A stretch of DNA of 64,000 nt from Lucinisca nassula (lineage: Eukaryota; Mollusca; Bivalvia; Lucinida; Lucinidae), in assembly GCA_963580285.1 (NCBI GenBank), contig OY757010.1, positions 66,300,406 to 66,364,405 of the forward strand, read 5' to 3'. How positions within the stretch are numbered: position 1 is the stretch's first letter; each line of letters begins with the position of its first letter. This document shows positions 33,709 through 45,381 of this stretch, piece after piece. Both the position numbers and the translations under genes were made by a program. The notes beneath the pieces are model-generated. The model worked only from the letters and a program-made list of their open reading frames with translations. It was not told the DNA's origin and did no database searches.

Positions 33709-34706
33709 TTTCGCAGAAAATTCTTCCTTTCGCGAAAGGAACCTTCCTTTCGCGAAATGGTTCCTTTCGCTATATAGACCAACCACGTGAAATTAGGTCA
33801 AACTAGCTATTCACCGCAGCAGTTACAGAATTCACTAGAAACACAATTATACATATGACATATGGTCATCAAAGGACAAGACGGTGAGCAAGCCGAAACT
33901 GTATATATTTTTTCATTCATGTCTCACATAAAAAACGAAACATTTCCTAGGTTAAAACTTCAGTAAACTGTCGTATTTTTGAGTAGATTTATTTATGCAA
34001 ATCATTGACCAATGAAATGGTCATCTCCTTAGACATGTGGTTTTATTGACCAATGGAATAACGAAAAATGTAGGACAAAAGCAAAAACATAACGGCTACG
34101 CCGTAAAAAATATGGGTTACCTTTCTTTTCACCAGGAATTCATATATATGAAATTTCAAAACACCAGCATTCATTGTTCTAAAGTTATGCTATGCACAAC
34201 AAAGCAACAAAACCAGAAATTGCAAAGGATCATAACTCCAACAAAATTTCATTACCGGTAAATTGATGGAGTATTGATTCAGTTGATCTCCTCTTCAGTC
34301 CCAATCAGTATATCAAATTTGAATGTTATCTTATTACAATGGAAAATAACTCCAAAATGGGAGATTATTCGGAAGAGAAGAAAAACAACAACCTATGTTT
34401 TCATGTATGGAAATTCTTAACAGTACTTGGTTCTAAAGTTATGCCATGCACAAGAAAATGTGACATACAAACAAGTGGACAAGCCAGAAGCAATATGCCC
34501 CCCACCCCAACTAAAAGTTGGCGGCATGAAAAGCTGTCCTCATAGTACATTGTATATTGATGATAGATTTCTACTATACTGCATCAGTGTTTTAAATAAC
34601 ACAGGAGACAAGACCCTCCGAATTAGAAAAATTATAGCCTGCAAACACTGGAAAGTGGGAAAAAAATGCAAAATTGACAGACTCAGACAAAGCACAGTAT
34701 ACACAG
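33709..34706. other. Non-coding stretch with small hairpins
   Basis: 33712-33775 has four reiterated TTCCTTTCGCGAAA-type half-palindromes. 34130-34470 has two diverged copies of a 'gttctaaagttatgc(t/c)atgcaca' repeat. No exon supported. Confidence 0.4.
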
Positions 34707-34838
34707 CCCAGCAGGCACATGATGCTAGGGCAACGCTGGTCATGACGCTGTACCGACTTTGATGTGACATTGCATAAATGTCATCACGTCACACCGACGT
34801 TGATGTGACGTCACAATTTTGTCATGTGCCTGCTGGGA
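34707..34838. mobile_element. Small MITE with CAGCAGGCACATGA ends
   Basis: CCCAGCAGGCACATGAT at left and ATGTGCCTGCTGGG at right are inverted repeats. Between them are direct 'gatgtgacgtcac'/'gatgtgacattgc' units. Confidence 0.7.
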
Positions 34839-35960
34839 GGGCTCAAGCTAGAGGGCGACTCGGACAAAAAAGTCAAGGCTGAACCCTGAAATTTTGTCTA
34901 CATACTGTAGTGCACGGTGAAATATAAGACAATACCGAATGCAAAGACTGTATAAATTTAATAGATTTAAAAAGGAAGTGGCTATTGACAGCTAGCTGTC
35001 GATAGCGAATATTCTCTACCAACAGCCGTCTGTCAATAGCGAATGTTCGCTATTGACAGCCAGCTAGGATATTGGAAGTTTTGCAGGATGAAAGCCTACA
35101 CAGTAATCATGCAGTTACGGTAGGCGCTTTTTATCCGTACTGGGGGCCACCAGTTAACAGCTGCAGTGCACTTTTTGACATTCATTCCTACAAATGATGC
35201 AAATGAAGTGTGTTGTGACACAAATTAAGCTCTGTCGCCAGGGGATCAAACTGGGGGCATCAAGCATTGGAGGCAAGTGCCACTAACCATTGAGCTATCA
35301 TGCTCCTTAAGAATGTATACTGTGTAAAACGCTCAGACTATTCTGTTCTACAAATTTCATGGAAGTAAAATTAATGAATGCAGAGCTAAATTAATATTTA
35401 ATAATCAGAGCTCTAGATAAGAGGGAGTAAAGGGTATTTCAGCATTGAAATTTCGAAAATCAGCATTGTAATTAAATTTGAGGGGCAAAATACTCAATAA
35501 AATTTTGGATTTCAGCATTGAAATAAAATTTAGGGGGTATTAACAGAAAGCAATTTCTTTTGTAAGCAGTAACAGTATACTAGATCAGAATGGGTTCAAC
35601 CCTGCACATAAAGAGAAAATAAAGCTAATAAAGCTTAGTATTTCATGTGAATTGTTAGCAGACAATTCACATGAAATGCCAACTTTTATTTTGACTAAAA
35701 ATCTAATTTACCAAAAATAGAATTTTGTATGCTACTCATATGTTTGGTTGTTTGAAAGTTAAGCATTGCAAGAGGGCATTTAAGTATTAAGTTTTAAAGC
35801 AGGGGGTAAACTACTCATTGTACCAAATTCTTATCTAGAGCCCTGATAATGCATGTTCATAGCATAGTCTCCACTTTACGACTTACACATGTGGATGTGG
35901 AAATATATGGAACAATTATATAATATAGAAAGTCTTTGTCAGAGGGTTGAGACTGATATA
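34839..35960. other. Non-coding stretch with inverted segments
   Basis: 34975-35065 contains repeated 'gctattgacagc(c/t)agct' in both orientations. 35400-35840 contains 'gagctctagataag' and, reversed, 'cttatctagagccctg', which may be the ends of a ~430-bp inverted-repeat element with a hairpin ('catgtgaattgtt|agcag|acaattcacatg') at about 35644-35673. Confidence 0.5.
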
Positions 35961-36009
35961 GTTGTACTAAGCCTCGAAAACTTTTAAAGTTTTCGAGGCT
36001 TAGTACAAC
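35961..36009. repeat. Perfect 24-bp-arm palindrome
   Basis: 35961-35984 is the exact reverse complement of 35986-36009, with one central T. The arms run 'gttgtactaagcctcgaaaa' inward. Unrelated in sequence to the palindrome at 6874. Confidence 0.9.
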
Positions 36010-36605
36010 TTAATGCTGATACATGATACCGGGTAATAGTGAAACTGACAACGAGGGATACAGTTACTGAAAATGTGAAATTCATGCAAGGTGCGCAAAA
36101 TAAACAGCAGCACAAAGTTACCGAACTCGACTGTAAACCATAATAAGTGCTTGTAGAATATATATTTGGAGTTTAAGCTTTCTCTTTCTTTAACTCCACT
36201 CTCAAATAGTTTATTTGCTGATATACATGAATTAAAAAAAAAATATTGAGAGGCTGCAGATGACGTCACACACCTGCAGTTATCTTTCTTGCTGGAGACA
36301 CCCAGGCTCATTTCCAACAGAATTTTAATGTACTTTCCTTGTAAATAAGTATCTTGATGCTTGGAAAATTATGACTAAGCCTTGATTACTTTATTCTTAT
36401 GATCTTTAGGAACAATTACATACAAATATTAAACCCTCTAGTGTTTTTATCAGTACGGGATAATTGGTCAAAAATGAATGAATTTGTACACAAAAACCTG
36501 CCCCTTGACTCCAATATGGCGGATCAAGGGAGAATAATCTTGCAAAAATGCTGTGCCTGCAACCTCTCAATTGTTCTATTACACTGTTATGTACTGCTGG
36601 GGTGA
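36010..36605. other. Non-coding stretch
   Basis: Open frames at 36000-36317 (-) and 36399-36605 (+) show no domain and lack good splice context. Nothing supported. Confidence 0.3.
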
Positions 36606-36860
36606 ACAGGTCATGTTGGAGACGCTGCTTCCAATTTGTGGGCTTTTTACCCGACATTGAGATGAAATGACATCTCAAGCCCTGTCGCGCAATGAAACCA
36701 GTAGGGTTTATTAGCATGGCCGGTCTGTCTCGCACCGAGGTTCCTGGACAGGCTTAGATCCTCTAAGCGGTTTACCAGTACTAGTGTGCAGGTCGGATTC
36801 AGCTCTGCGTGAAAGCATCATGCAGCCCATATATTTCTTCAAGCCCTATGGGCGGGGGGC
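36606..36860 (-). mobile_element. SINE, family A
   Basis: From 'aggtcatgttggagacgctgc' to 'caagccctatgggcggggggc', minus orientation. The head is complete. Confidence 0.75.
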
Positions 36861-38543
36861 CGTGATGACAAATTGTAATTTTTTTCCTGTTTCTGCCCAA
36901 AATATAGACTGTGGGTACACGTTAGAACCGCTTCAATGAGTACCCATAATCTATATTTGGGAAATAGGGTTTACCCCTGTAAAGGCCAGTTTTACTGTAT
37001 AAAAGAGGGGCTCAGGGATGTCAGAATTATAAAGGCATGTTTTCATGATGAACCCAGTTTTTGTAATCCGTTACTTTCCAATGTTGTTGTTGTATATCTA
37101 TAAGGCATTTTATCACTTTCCAAAGAGTTGTTGTTTTTAACGCTGCTTATAAACACTAGGTACTTAAGTAAAACTCTTGTACAGCTCACAAAGTGACAGA
37201 GATACATAGAGATACTTGGTGTGAAAGTGCAGTCTAGGAAAGAAAAACATTCTGATTCTGAGGAGAGTGTTTGTGGGCGGTACCTGTAGTAATTTGCCCG
37301 CCAAGGCGAAACATTAGGGAGCGAATCCAGAACTGATTTTACAACCTCGATACAAAAAAAAAAAAAACGCATTTGGCAGTATTTTACATGCTTCTTCACG
37401 CAGCAACACCACTTTGCTCCATAATGATACATTTTATGATGTAAATGTACGATATTGAAATAAAGCGGAAAACTCCGAAAATGCTTTCATGGCCGAATCT
37501 GATCAGAACACGCATACATTTGAGCGACTCGTGATACAAAATGACTTTGCTGATTATAGTTTTTAACGTCATCTGCCCATTATGTGCACGCGTGTATTCG
37601 GAAAAGCAAATGTTTACCTAAATCTTCTTACAGACACCGGCACATCTTATCGCCCCTCTTTGTTGTTTTGACCCTCGGGGTTACAGACTCCAAATAAGGA
37701 TAATGAGGTCACATGACCCCCGTATCTACCAATCGAAAATATGAACTCTTTAATTTGAAAAATCAACGCGTAAAATGGTAGTAAATTCATTCGCCAGTGT
37801 TGTGTTTGTTTATTATTTATTCTCATGTGTTGTACTTTACTCAGAATATTTTTAACGTAACGTTTTTAAAATTTTGTTAATAAATAAGGCTTGTTTTAGT
37901 GATGTTCAGGTGTATAAAATAAAAAAAAGCATCTCAATACTGACGGACTACATATTTGCGGCTGTTTTCAAACTTTATCAAACGTCATTCGGACAGTCGC
38001 GCGGTATTCAAGAAGTCAACAACGGATTTTTAGAAGACATCGAGAATAGGAATATTCTGTAGTTAAAGAAAGCAAATGTAAGCTTGATAGGTACCCTTAA
38101 TTTTCATTGCTGTTATGTTAGTTGTATCACACTGTTGTCGGAGAGATCAAAATACTTTTCTGCCAGGTAAAGCAATTGACAAGGATGCCATCTGATTGTG
38201 GTTGATAATTCGCTTTATCTAAAGTGAACATTTTGTCCTGATGATGGATCGAGATAACACTTCGCGGCTGAATTATAAAACGGTTTTATATGATATTCTT
38301 GAAGGAGAAATTGTCTGGGTAATATATAACCGTTGAAAGAATATATTCAATCTTTTTTACCATGGGTCCTTTGTTAGCGCCTCGGAATTTTACTACAGTT
38401 ACACGCCAAATGTATCCTATTTTCTCATAACTCCGTTCACCATTTTCTTTGATTAATATGAAAGGGAATCATTGTTACAGTTATCAAACATCAGAATCAA
38501 AGGTCTTGCGAAACGCAGCATGTTCAATTCTACCATTTTTACC
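36861..38543. other. Repeat-poor interval, possible 5' regulatory region
   Basis: The least repetitive part of the window outside exons. A diverged hairpin family member is at about 36900-36955. Donor-like sites follow open stretches at about 38071 (GCAAAT|gtaagc) and 38165 (CCAG|gtaaag). Because the Ki-67-like coding exon at 45382 has an acceptor 8 bases before its ATG, a non-coding first exon must lie upstream, and this interval is a reasonable place for it. That is inference only. Confidence 0.25.
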
Positions 38544-38632
38544 ATGACATTGTCAGCAATCTGGATGGGGCCATAAACCGTGGCCACAAACAGACTGACT
38601 TGATCATCATGGATTTCGCTAAGACCTTTGGT
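38544..38632 (+). pseudogene. LINE reverse-transcriptase fragment
   Basis: Translates as DIVSNLDGAINRGHK then QTDLIIMDFAKTFG, matching the conserved 'Q-x-D-(V/I)-I-(F/L/M)-D-F-(S/A)-K-A-F' block of non-LTR retrotransposon reverse transcriptases. It stops after this motif, so it is a short relic. Confidence 0.75.
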
Positions 38633-39250
38633 TTAAACATATTTTATTCGTATTCTACAAGTACAATACAAAGCAAATATGACTGAAATCATACAAAAAG
38701 GGATTCAGAAGAAAGTCAGAGACTTATTTGAATCTGTTTCCCTAAACATTTGCGATAATACCATTGAATTAAATCTATATAATTGTCGATGCAAAACAGT
38801 AACTATTGTAAGTACAGAATTAGCGACTATGTTCAAAGCTATTTTGTAGCATTTTTACATACTAAAAATGGTTAAGGTGAAGGTAGCGTTGGAGGGAGTG
38901 GGGGGGGCTCCACGGGGAATCCATCAGGGTAAAAAATAACAAAGAAAAAACAATACAGCTTCTGCCGCTCTCATGTAAAAGGTCTGAGACATTCAAATCA
39001 AAGGTGTTTTGTCAAGTACCAATAAAACTATTTCTTCAAAGGCGGAACGTATAGGTTTGTCATTCTGAAGGTTGGATATAACTTAGGTTAAGGTCGTATG
39101 GTTAACTTTGCGAGGTAGTTCTCTAAAAACAAAATAAGAGTAACAAACCAAAATATTTAGGTGTATTTGTTGGAGAATTACCGGTTCGGGAGATTATCAC
39201 AGAAAAGAGCCTGGTTAGACAAGTAAACTTTCCGTAGATTTAAAAAAGAC
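38633..39250. other. Non-coding stretch
   Basis: AT-rich, with a poly-G tract near 38900. No exon or recognised repeat, apart from what may be 3' sequence of the minus-strand LINE near its right edge. Confidence 0.3.
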
Positions 39251-40245
39251 AAATTCTAGCCCCACACTCTGTTCTCGGACTAACATCAATAAAGGAAAAA
39301 AAAAAGAAGTGAAAGTGTGTCTAATACGGTAGGAAATGATACGTGCATTCATCGCCTAATTATGGTTGGTTTGGAATCTTTTAGTTTTTAAAATAAAGTT
39401 ATGGACAAGGAGGACGATTTGTTTGTTCTCGTTGTAATTTAGTGTTTGGTCACCATAAAGTAGAGTATCGAGAGTTGGTTGACAAAACTGATAAACTGAT
39501 CTTAACATTTCTTCTCTAAAGTTCGCATATCGTGGACAGTGAAGAAGAAAATGTTCGGTGTCTTCGACGAGACCACATACACATAAAGCACTTGGGACAA
39601 TGTTTCTTGAGAAGAGGTGTTCGTTTAAGGAGCTGCATTTGGTTCTAAGCCGGCTGTGATAAATTTGTCCGAGACGTTTCCCTGCGTTGAAATGACGAGG
39701 CGTAGGGATTAAGTTAGTATTGAGTTGACGTTTAAGTGATGCTAAACTGGAGCTGTTTCTGATTTCCTCAGACAGAGAGTTCCAAGTTCTTATCGCACTT
39801 GGAAGAAAAGAATTAAAGTAGAGCTGTGAGTGACTGTGAATAGTTTGAATGTTGGGAGAATTACGAAGGCTATACGAAACATTTTCTCCCACTGTAGCTG
39901 GTAAGAGTGAAGAGAGATATGCTGGAGAAATGCCATGATACATTTTGTAAAGCATAGCAATTTTATGTTTATTTCTTCGTGAGGCCAACGTGTCCCATCC
40001 AGTTTCAGAGTAAAGAAGATTTAGAGAAACCAGTCTGGTTGCCCCAGTAACTATACGTGCTGCCTCAATCTGTATTTTTTCAAGTTCATATGCTTCATAC
40101 TGGGTGCAATTGTCCCATACCACGTCGGCATATTCTAGAAGAGGTCTAATGAACGAACAATAAATAGTCTGAAGTGATTTTCTATCAAGTAGAAATTTTA
40201 GTTTACGCATGATATTAATGATATTAACCTTTGACAAGGTACCTC
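39250..40245 (-). mobile_element. 5'-truncated LINE: C-terminal part of the reverse-transcriptase ORF
   Basis: The open frame 40237-39356 (minus strand) gives ~293 residues. It has the post-catalytic region YCSFIRPLLEYADVVWDNC, then LEKIQ..AARIVTGATR, FNSFLPSAIRTWNSLSEE, and a Cys/His cluster C-x-C-GLVEDTEHFLLHCP. These are typical of the C-terminal part of Jockey/CR1-type LINE ORF2. The catalytic palm (FADD) and endonuclease are absent, so the copy is 5'-truncated at about 40245, as is common for LINE insertions. The frame is intact, so the insertion is fairly young. A 3' UTR-like segment continues to about 39250. Not functional alone. Confidence 0.85.
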
Positions 40246-40661
40246 ACAGAAGGCTATAGGAGGTTTTAGGAATTCCGTTTATGACGTCATTCATGCGCAA
40301 AGCACTGGCCGTCAATTGAAACGGCCATCGCTATTCAAATGTACTGGCGGAACGTAAATGCTAACAATATTCAGACATTTTGAGAGAAAATATACCCGTT
40401 TACATTGAAATAATGCCTTGAGAAGGAAAGAATATTTTGCTTTTATTACCGAAATTCATTTATCCTAAATCCGTTTTAATCTCTTCGTGAATGACCCATG
40501 TCAACGGTTTGAGATACCGTATTCACGAAAGCTTACTTACAAAATAAGTTTTTACGTAACTTTTCGTTTTATTCGCTATCCAAGTATAGCTATCACATAT
40601 GGACAGATCTATCTATCTATCTCTATCTATCTATGAGAAAAATGTCCAACGGTCTGTCTGC
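40246..40661. other. Non-coding stretch with (TCTA)n
   Basis: A short tetranucleotide run at about 40606-40633. No exon seen. Confidence 0.4.
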
Positions 40662-40950
40662 GCCCCCGCCCATAGGGGCTTGAAGAAATATATGGGCTGC
40701 ATGATGCTTCCACGCAGAGCTGAATCCCGCACACTTGTACTGGTAAACTGCTTAGAGGATCTAAGCCTGTCCAGGAACCGGGTGCGAGGCGGACCGTCCA
40801 TGCTAATAAACCCATTGGTTTCATTGGGCGACAGGGCTTGAGATGTCATTTCATTTCAATGTCGGGTAAAAGTCCCACAAAATTGGAAGCAATGTCTCCA
40901 AAATGACCTTTTACAGTGTTGACGGGGACGTTAAACCTCAAATCAAACAA
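40662..40950 (+). mobile_element. SINE, family A (near full length)
   Basis: From 'gcccccgcccataggggcttgaag' to 'gacgttaaacctcaaatcaaac', about 290 bases. It serves as a reference copy together with 53018-53318. Confidence 0.8.
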
Positions 40951-41219
40951 AAACCAACGGTCTGTCTACATGTATAATCCAACGATCTGTCTAGAAGAGC
41001 GGTTAAAAAATGTCCAGCGATCTGTCTACATGTGCAATTTTAATAAATTGAAGATTCCTGTGGACAGGCTACGTTTGTTTTGGTTTAAACAATATTTTAT
41101 TTCTAGCAAACATCACATACAATTAAATACATTGGAACTTACAAATACGATCTGACAGTAAGTCTGAGCTTATAAATATCATCTCCTAAAACAAACTGAT
41201 TTACGTTACATTTGAGTGA

Positions 41220-41690
41220 TATGAACAAACAAACAGACAGACAGGCAAACAAATTAACTGACTAAAAGACAAACGGACGGACATTTAGACAGACCAATAA
41301 ACATAATGACAGTCTAAATAAACTAATGGGCGGAGGGGCGTAGAGTCAACGTTGGTTCGACGTCATGCCATCGAAACCCACTCCAACTCACTTCAATATC
41401 AGATGACCGTTGGAATGAGAGAGAGGGAGAGAGAGAGGAGTTTGACTGACAAACCGACAGTAGACAGACACACGACAGACAGACCGACTGACTGAATGAC
41501 TGACTAACAAACGGACGAACGGACAGTTAGACAGACAAATAAACATACTGACAGTCGAAAAACACTAATGAGTGGACTGACAGACGGGCGTCGAGTCAAC
41601 GTTGGCTCGACGTCATGCCGTCGACAACCACTCCAACTCACTTCAATGTCACGTGACCTTTGCGATGAGAGAGGGGTTTGGCTGATCCCT
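41220..41690 (+). repeat. Two ~245-bp direct repeats with GACA/ACGG tracts
   Basis: 'gagtcaacgttgg(t/c)tcgacgtcatgcc(a/g)tcgac' occurs at about 41344 and 41588, followed in both by 'ccactccaactcacttcaat(a/g)tca'. Upstream of each are 'acggacag/atttagacagac' and 'ataaacata.tgacagtc' segments. No gene. Confidence 0.75.
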
Positions 41691-42189
41691 GTATCCAAGA
41701 AACCCTTATCCTTTTTTGTACCAAATGGAATCTGCCTCCTTTAGAGGTGTCACGATTCACTGCGGCACAAGGGCTTCAGTTCGATTCACGATATTGTTTT
41801 CTTAATTTTCGGTACGATTCGGTTCGAATGTCAGGGCCGAAATGTCCGGCCGCTTAAATCAATTAGTGGAAGAAAAAGAAATAAATCTAGCGAAGATCTG
41901 CCTTCGAAACAGTTCGGATAATAATGTTTGTCGATATTCTTATATATTTTTGATGTAAGAAGGCTCAGTTTTATAAAATTTATGTCCAAACAGAAAAAAA
42001 TAATTTTCGATTTTTTCTGAACATGAGCGGTATTCAAATCGGAAAATGGCCGACCTGTAACCTTCCACCATCTTCTACATACTTTGGACATAAGCTATAG
42101 GACATACTGTGTTTCAGGGATAATATGAAATAAAGGCACTGCCTTTTGAGCAAACACACTCATTTACACCCCTTATGTAGTTAATAGCT
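41691..42189. other. Repeat debris
   Basis: A fragment of MITE family 1 ('ttttttgtaccaaatggaatctgcctcc') at 41710-41738 is broken by 'aggtgtcacgattcactg' sequence. An open frame at 41831-42091 (-) has no recognised domain. Confidence 0.4.
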
Positions 42190-42202
42190 ATTGGACTCTG
42201 TA

Positions 42203-42422
42203 CAGGCCTCCGTGGCCTAGTGGATAAGAGCGCTGACTCTTAGTCATTAGGTCTCTCACCGCCGTAGGTTCAAGCCTCGCTCGGGCCACGTGTGAGACGC
42301 CAAGTTCTGCAACGGAAGGTCAGGTGGTTTTTCTCCGGTTTTCGCCCACCTCTGATTAACGATTGGCTCGATATGAGTGAAATAATCTTGAAAGGGCCGT
42401 AAAACCCAAACAAACAAACAAT
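42203..42422 (+). mobile_element. tRNA-derived SINE, family E, with an 11-bp target duplication
   Basis: Head 'gcctccgtggcctagtggataag' (A box) and 'aggttcaagcctc' (B box), tail 'cgtaaaacccaaacaaacaaac'. ATTGGACTCTG at 42190-42200 and 42423-42433 is the target-site duplication. The insertion may lie within an older family D SINE, because the right flank continues 'attctagagacccccgttcga'. Confidence 0.8.
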
Positions 42423-42433
42423 ATTGGACTCTG

Positions 42434-42900
42434 ATTCTAGAGACCCCCGTTCGACTCCCGGCAGGAACAATAAAGTTTGGCATCCGAACATAGGGGCGTG
42501 GTAGCTCAGTGGTTAGTGTACTTGCCTATCATGCTAGAGGCCCCCGACTCGATTCCAGGCAGCGGTTTATAAAATCGAGGTGTCCCAACACTGACATCAT
42601 TTGCAGAAATGAATGCCACAATGCCGAACAAAGTGCACCATCCTTCGGATCGGGACGTGAGCTGGAGCCCCCCCCCCCCCCCCCCCCCCCCACGTGCAGG
42701 GTGAAGCATCCCCTGCGCAGTATATTGGTAGCTCTGTGGATAGTGCACTTGCCTCTGATGCTAGAGACCCCCTGGTTCGATTCCCGGCAGCGGCAATAAA
42801 GTTTGATATCAGATTATGTTTCACTGGCATCATTTGTAGGGATGAATGGCACAATATGCACCGTCCTTCGGATCGGGACGTTAGCAACCAGGCGTTTCTT
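42434..42900 (+). mobile_element. Clustered tRNA-derived SINEs, family D
   Basis: Three copies or partial copies in tandem with tRNA-like heads: 42434-42490 (partial), 42493-42718 ('gcgtggtagctcagtggttagtg', B box 'ctcgattcc') and 42719-42900 ('ggttcgattcccggcag'). Shared body phrases are 'catcatttgcag', 'atgaatg.cacaat' and 'ccttcggatcgggacgt'. A 23-base-scale poly-C run sits at about 42669. Confidence 0.7.
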
Positions 42901-43242
42901 TGGAAGGAAGATAACCAGCTTGTCTGAAGATGTTAAGGCATCTTAAAACTTCGTGTGTTTGCTATTACAACTCAGATCTCACGTGTATAAGCTAGTCATT
43001 GCTAACTTTTAAAAGACAATTTTCAAATTTATCCTTCAATCATCACCAAATACCCATACTTACCTATAGAATTTTACTTAAGTTTTTAAAGTTTATTGTT
43101 ACATTAAATTTAGTTTTGTTTCACTTTCACCTTGTTTTCCAACCAGTGATCCTTCATAAAACGTATCGCGATACGTATCGTATCGTGAGACAAGTATCGC
43201 GATACGTATCGTATCGTGAGGTAAGCGTATCGTGGCAGCCCT
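42901..43242. other. Short non-coding stretch with CGATACG repeats
   Basis: 43163-43235 has repeated 'gtatcgcgatacgtatcgtatcgtgag'. No gene. Confidence 0.45.
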
Positions 43243-43444
43243 AGCCTCCTTATATATATATAGCAGGAGTCCATTTCAAACTTTAGGGTTGTCAGGTTGT
43301 GTTTTCTTCAAAAATTTGTTTGGGAAATGGTCAAACTTTTTGCAAACAGTATAGGCCCTGATCAGACGCCGTGTTCTGCGGCGTCTGATCTGGGCCTCCA
43401 CTGTTTGCCACTTACCCCTTTTGGGGTTTCTGGTACCAAATGGG
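43243..43444 (-). mobile_element. MITE, family 1
   Basis: 'gcctccttatatatatatagcaggagtcc' to '..ggtttctggtaccaaatggg', followed by TTAA at 43445-43448. Central core 'aacagtataggccctgatcagacgccgtgttctgcggcgtctgatctgggcctccactgttt' in pieces. Confidence 0.7.
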
Positions 43445-43448
43445 TTAA

Positions 43449-44179
43449 TGTAGGCCATGGATAGGTTGAACCAATCTGGAAATCTACCAGATTTTACTGT
43501 TAAATCTTGCCCTGGCGAAGTAGTGTTTCATTCCCATGCACTGAAAAAGTGTTCTACATACGTTTGTTTTGTATTTTAATGTTCCAATCCAACTGAGTCT
43601 TGATGGGTCCGAGCACTGGGAAAATTACATTGTATTAAGCAACGCCGTATTATCGCCAATGGAGGGTTCTGACGTTTCATCAACGTTGCAAAGTCAAATT
43701 CAGTGCATCGCTTTGAAGTTGGTTTGATGAAGACACGACGTTGTTGACATGCTACATGTCGTTTGACGTGGTGTTTTTTAACGGCAAACTGTAATAAATT
43801 TACATTTAGCTGCGCTCGCTAATTGTTGGTGCGCTAAGAGAGAGAGAGAAGATAGAGAGAGAGACGAGAGGGGACCCTGTTGGGTCGTATGTTCAATATA
43901 TCTTTTTCGTAATGCGAAATTTCACATCTGGCAGCATATCGGTGATTCTCCCATTATCTTACATTAGATTTCACCAAAAGTTTAAAAGGATTCCACTGTT
44001 TTACGCTGTAATTAACACTTTATCTGTCCCACTACCTTTGAAGCAATATGACAGTTGACGGCCAGGACTTTTTCCCGTTTTATTTTTAGAACCGGAAGTA
44101 TGTCACGAAAAAAGCTCCTATTACATAAACTGGAGTACTATGGGATAAGAGGATCCACACATAGGTGGATTAGCTCAAG
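43449..44179. other. Non-coding stretch
   Basis: Contains a (GA)n tract at about 43838-43868 and inverted 'gttgacatgctacatgtcg' segments. No exon recognised. Confidence 0.35.
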
Positions 44180-44518
44180 ACGCGTGATAGCTCAATGGGT
44201 AGTGCACTTGCCTCTGATGCTAGAGGTCCCGGGTTCGATCCCCGACAATGGTGATAAAATTTCGGTGTCCGAACACGCTCCATTGGCATCATTTGCAGGG
44301 ATGAATGTTATAAAGTGCACCGTCCTTCGGATCGGGACGTTAACTGGAAGCCCCCTGTGCAGGGAGAACCATCCCTTGTGCAGGTTAAAGATCCCTTCCT
44401 TAATTACATGAATACTGTGTAGGATTTTATCCTGCAAAACCTGGAGTGTATGAGTATACACCTGCAGTAATGGTCAAATGTGACCGACACAGTATCAGAA
44501 GATAGATAGATAGATAGC
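44180..44518 (+). mobile_element. tRNA-derived SINE, family D (full length)
   Basis: Head 'gcgtgatagctcaatgggtagtgcac', B box 'gggttcgatccccg', body with 'tccttcggatcgggacgttaactgg', and a (GATA)n tail at 44500-44518. Very similar to 61672-61998. Confidence 0.8.
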
Positions 44519-45340
44519 TCTCCTGGCGCTCACAACAAGTTGTACTTGATGGTCAAGCGTCTGATCCAGTCCCTGTTTTTTCTGGAGTCCCCCAAGGTTC
44601 GGTCCTTGGACCGTTCCTTTTCTTGGTTAAAGACAGACTTTAAATTTATGGACTCACGTGTCTCTAGAAAGCAATGCAAATCGTAAGAATTTTAAAAAAT
44701 TCAAAAATCGCAGAACATCTGTTACGCAACCTTCTTTATTACATGATAATCTGCGCGTAGCTGAAAACTGAGTATGATCCGTTGTCTTGTTGATTAATAA
44801 TTCAAGAAATTAAATAATGGATTCTGTGTAGTTCAGGTTTTCTCCCTTACACTATAAACAATGAAATATGTCACCTGATGCGTGGCACACTTGTTGTAAA
44901 GTACATGAAGGGAGAAAACCTAAACAAGAATATTTTCCGTAGAAGTTTTATATGAATACTATTCTGTGTATGCAATTCATTATGTAACGGATAAGTCTAT
45001 ATACTACACATTCTGCGATTTTTAAATTTTTGAAAATTCTTACAATTTGCATTGCTTTCTAGAGACACGTGAGTCCATAAATTTAAAGACTGTCTTTATT
45101 TTTATGGACAGTCTTTAAAAATAGCTAAACTCTCAGACCTGTTAATGATCTCCCCGATAATATCAGGTCATCTGTCCGTTTGTTTGCTGATGATTGTGTC
45201 CTGTATAGGAACATATATTCTCCTGTCTTATTTTACAAGATGACCTGGATCAACTTGTGGGAGGCCGATTGGTAAATGAAGTTCAATGTGGCCAAATGTC
45301 ACTCAATGAGGGTGTCATGACACCCTCCAGACAAGCAAAT
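44519..45340 (+). pseudogene. LINE reverse-transcriptase relic split by a MITE
   Basis: 44519-44629 translates LSWRSQQVVLDGQASDPVPV then FSGVPQGSVLGPFLFLV, the conserved SGVPQGSVLGP block. After the inserted MITE, 45130-45340 resumes with VNDLPDNIRSSVRLFADDCVLYR, which contains the FADD catalytic block, then loses frame. This is the same type of non-LTR reverse transcriptase as at 38544 and 39356-40237. It is broken by insertion and frameshifts. Confidence 0.85.
44630..45096. mobile_element. 467-bp TA-flanked MITE with long inverted repeats
   Basis: TA at 44628-44629 and 45097-45098. The termini start AAGACAG(A)CTTTAAATTTA and the right arm is its reverse complement, pairing over roughly 75 bases ('tggactcacgtgtctctaga', 'aagcaatgcaaat'). 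TA duplication fits Tc1/mariner-type mobilisation. Confidence 0.85.
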
Positions 45341-45381
45341 TAAGATTGACTATACACAGTACTATTATTTCTTCCTTTCAG

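Noticed and set aside
37754..37759. TTTGAA hexamer as a CHR cell-cycle promoter element for the Ki-67-like gene
   Set aside because: A six-base match in AT-rich DNA is expected by chance, and the transcription start is unknown.
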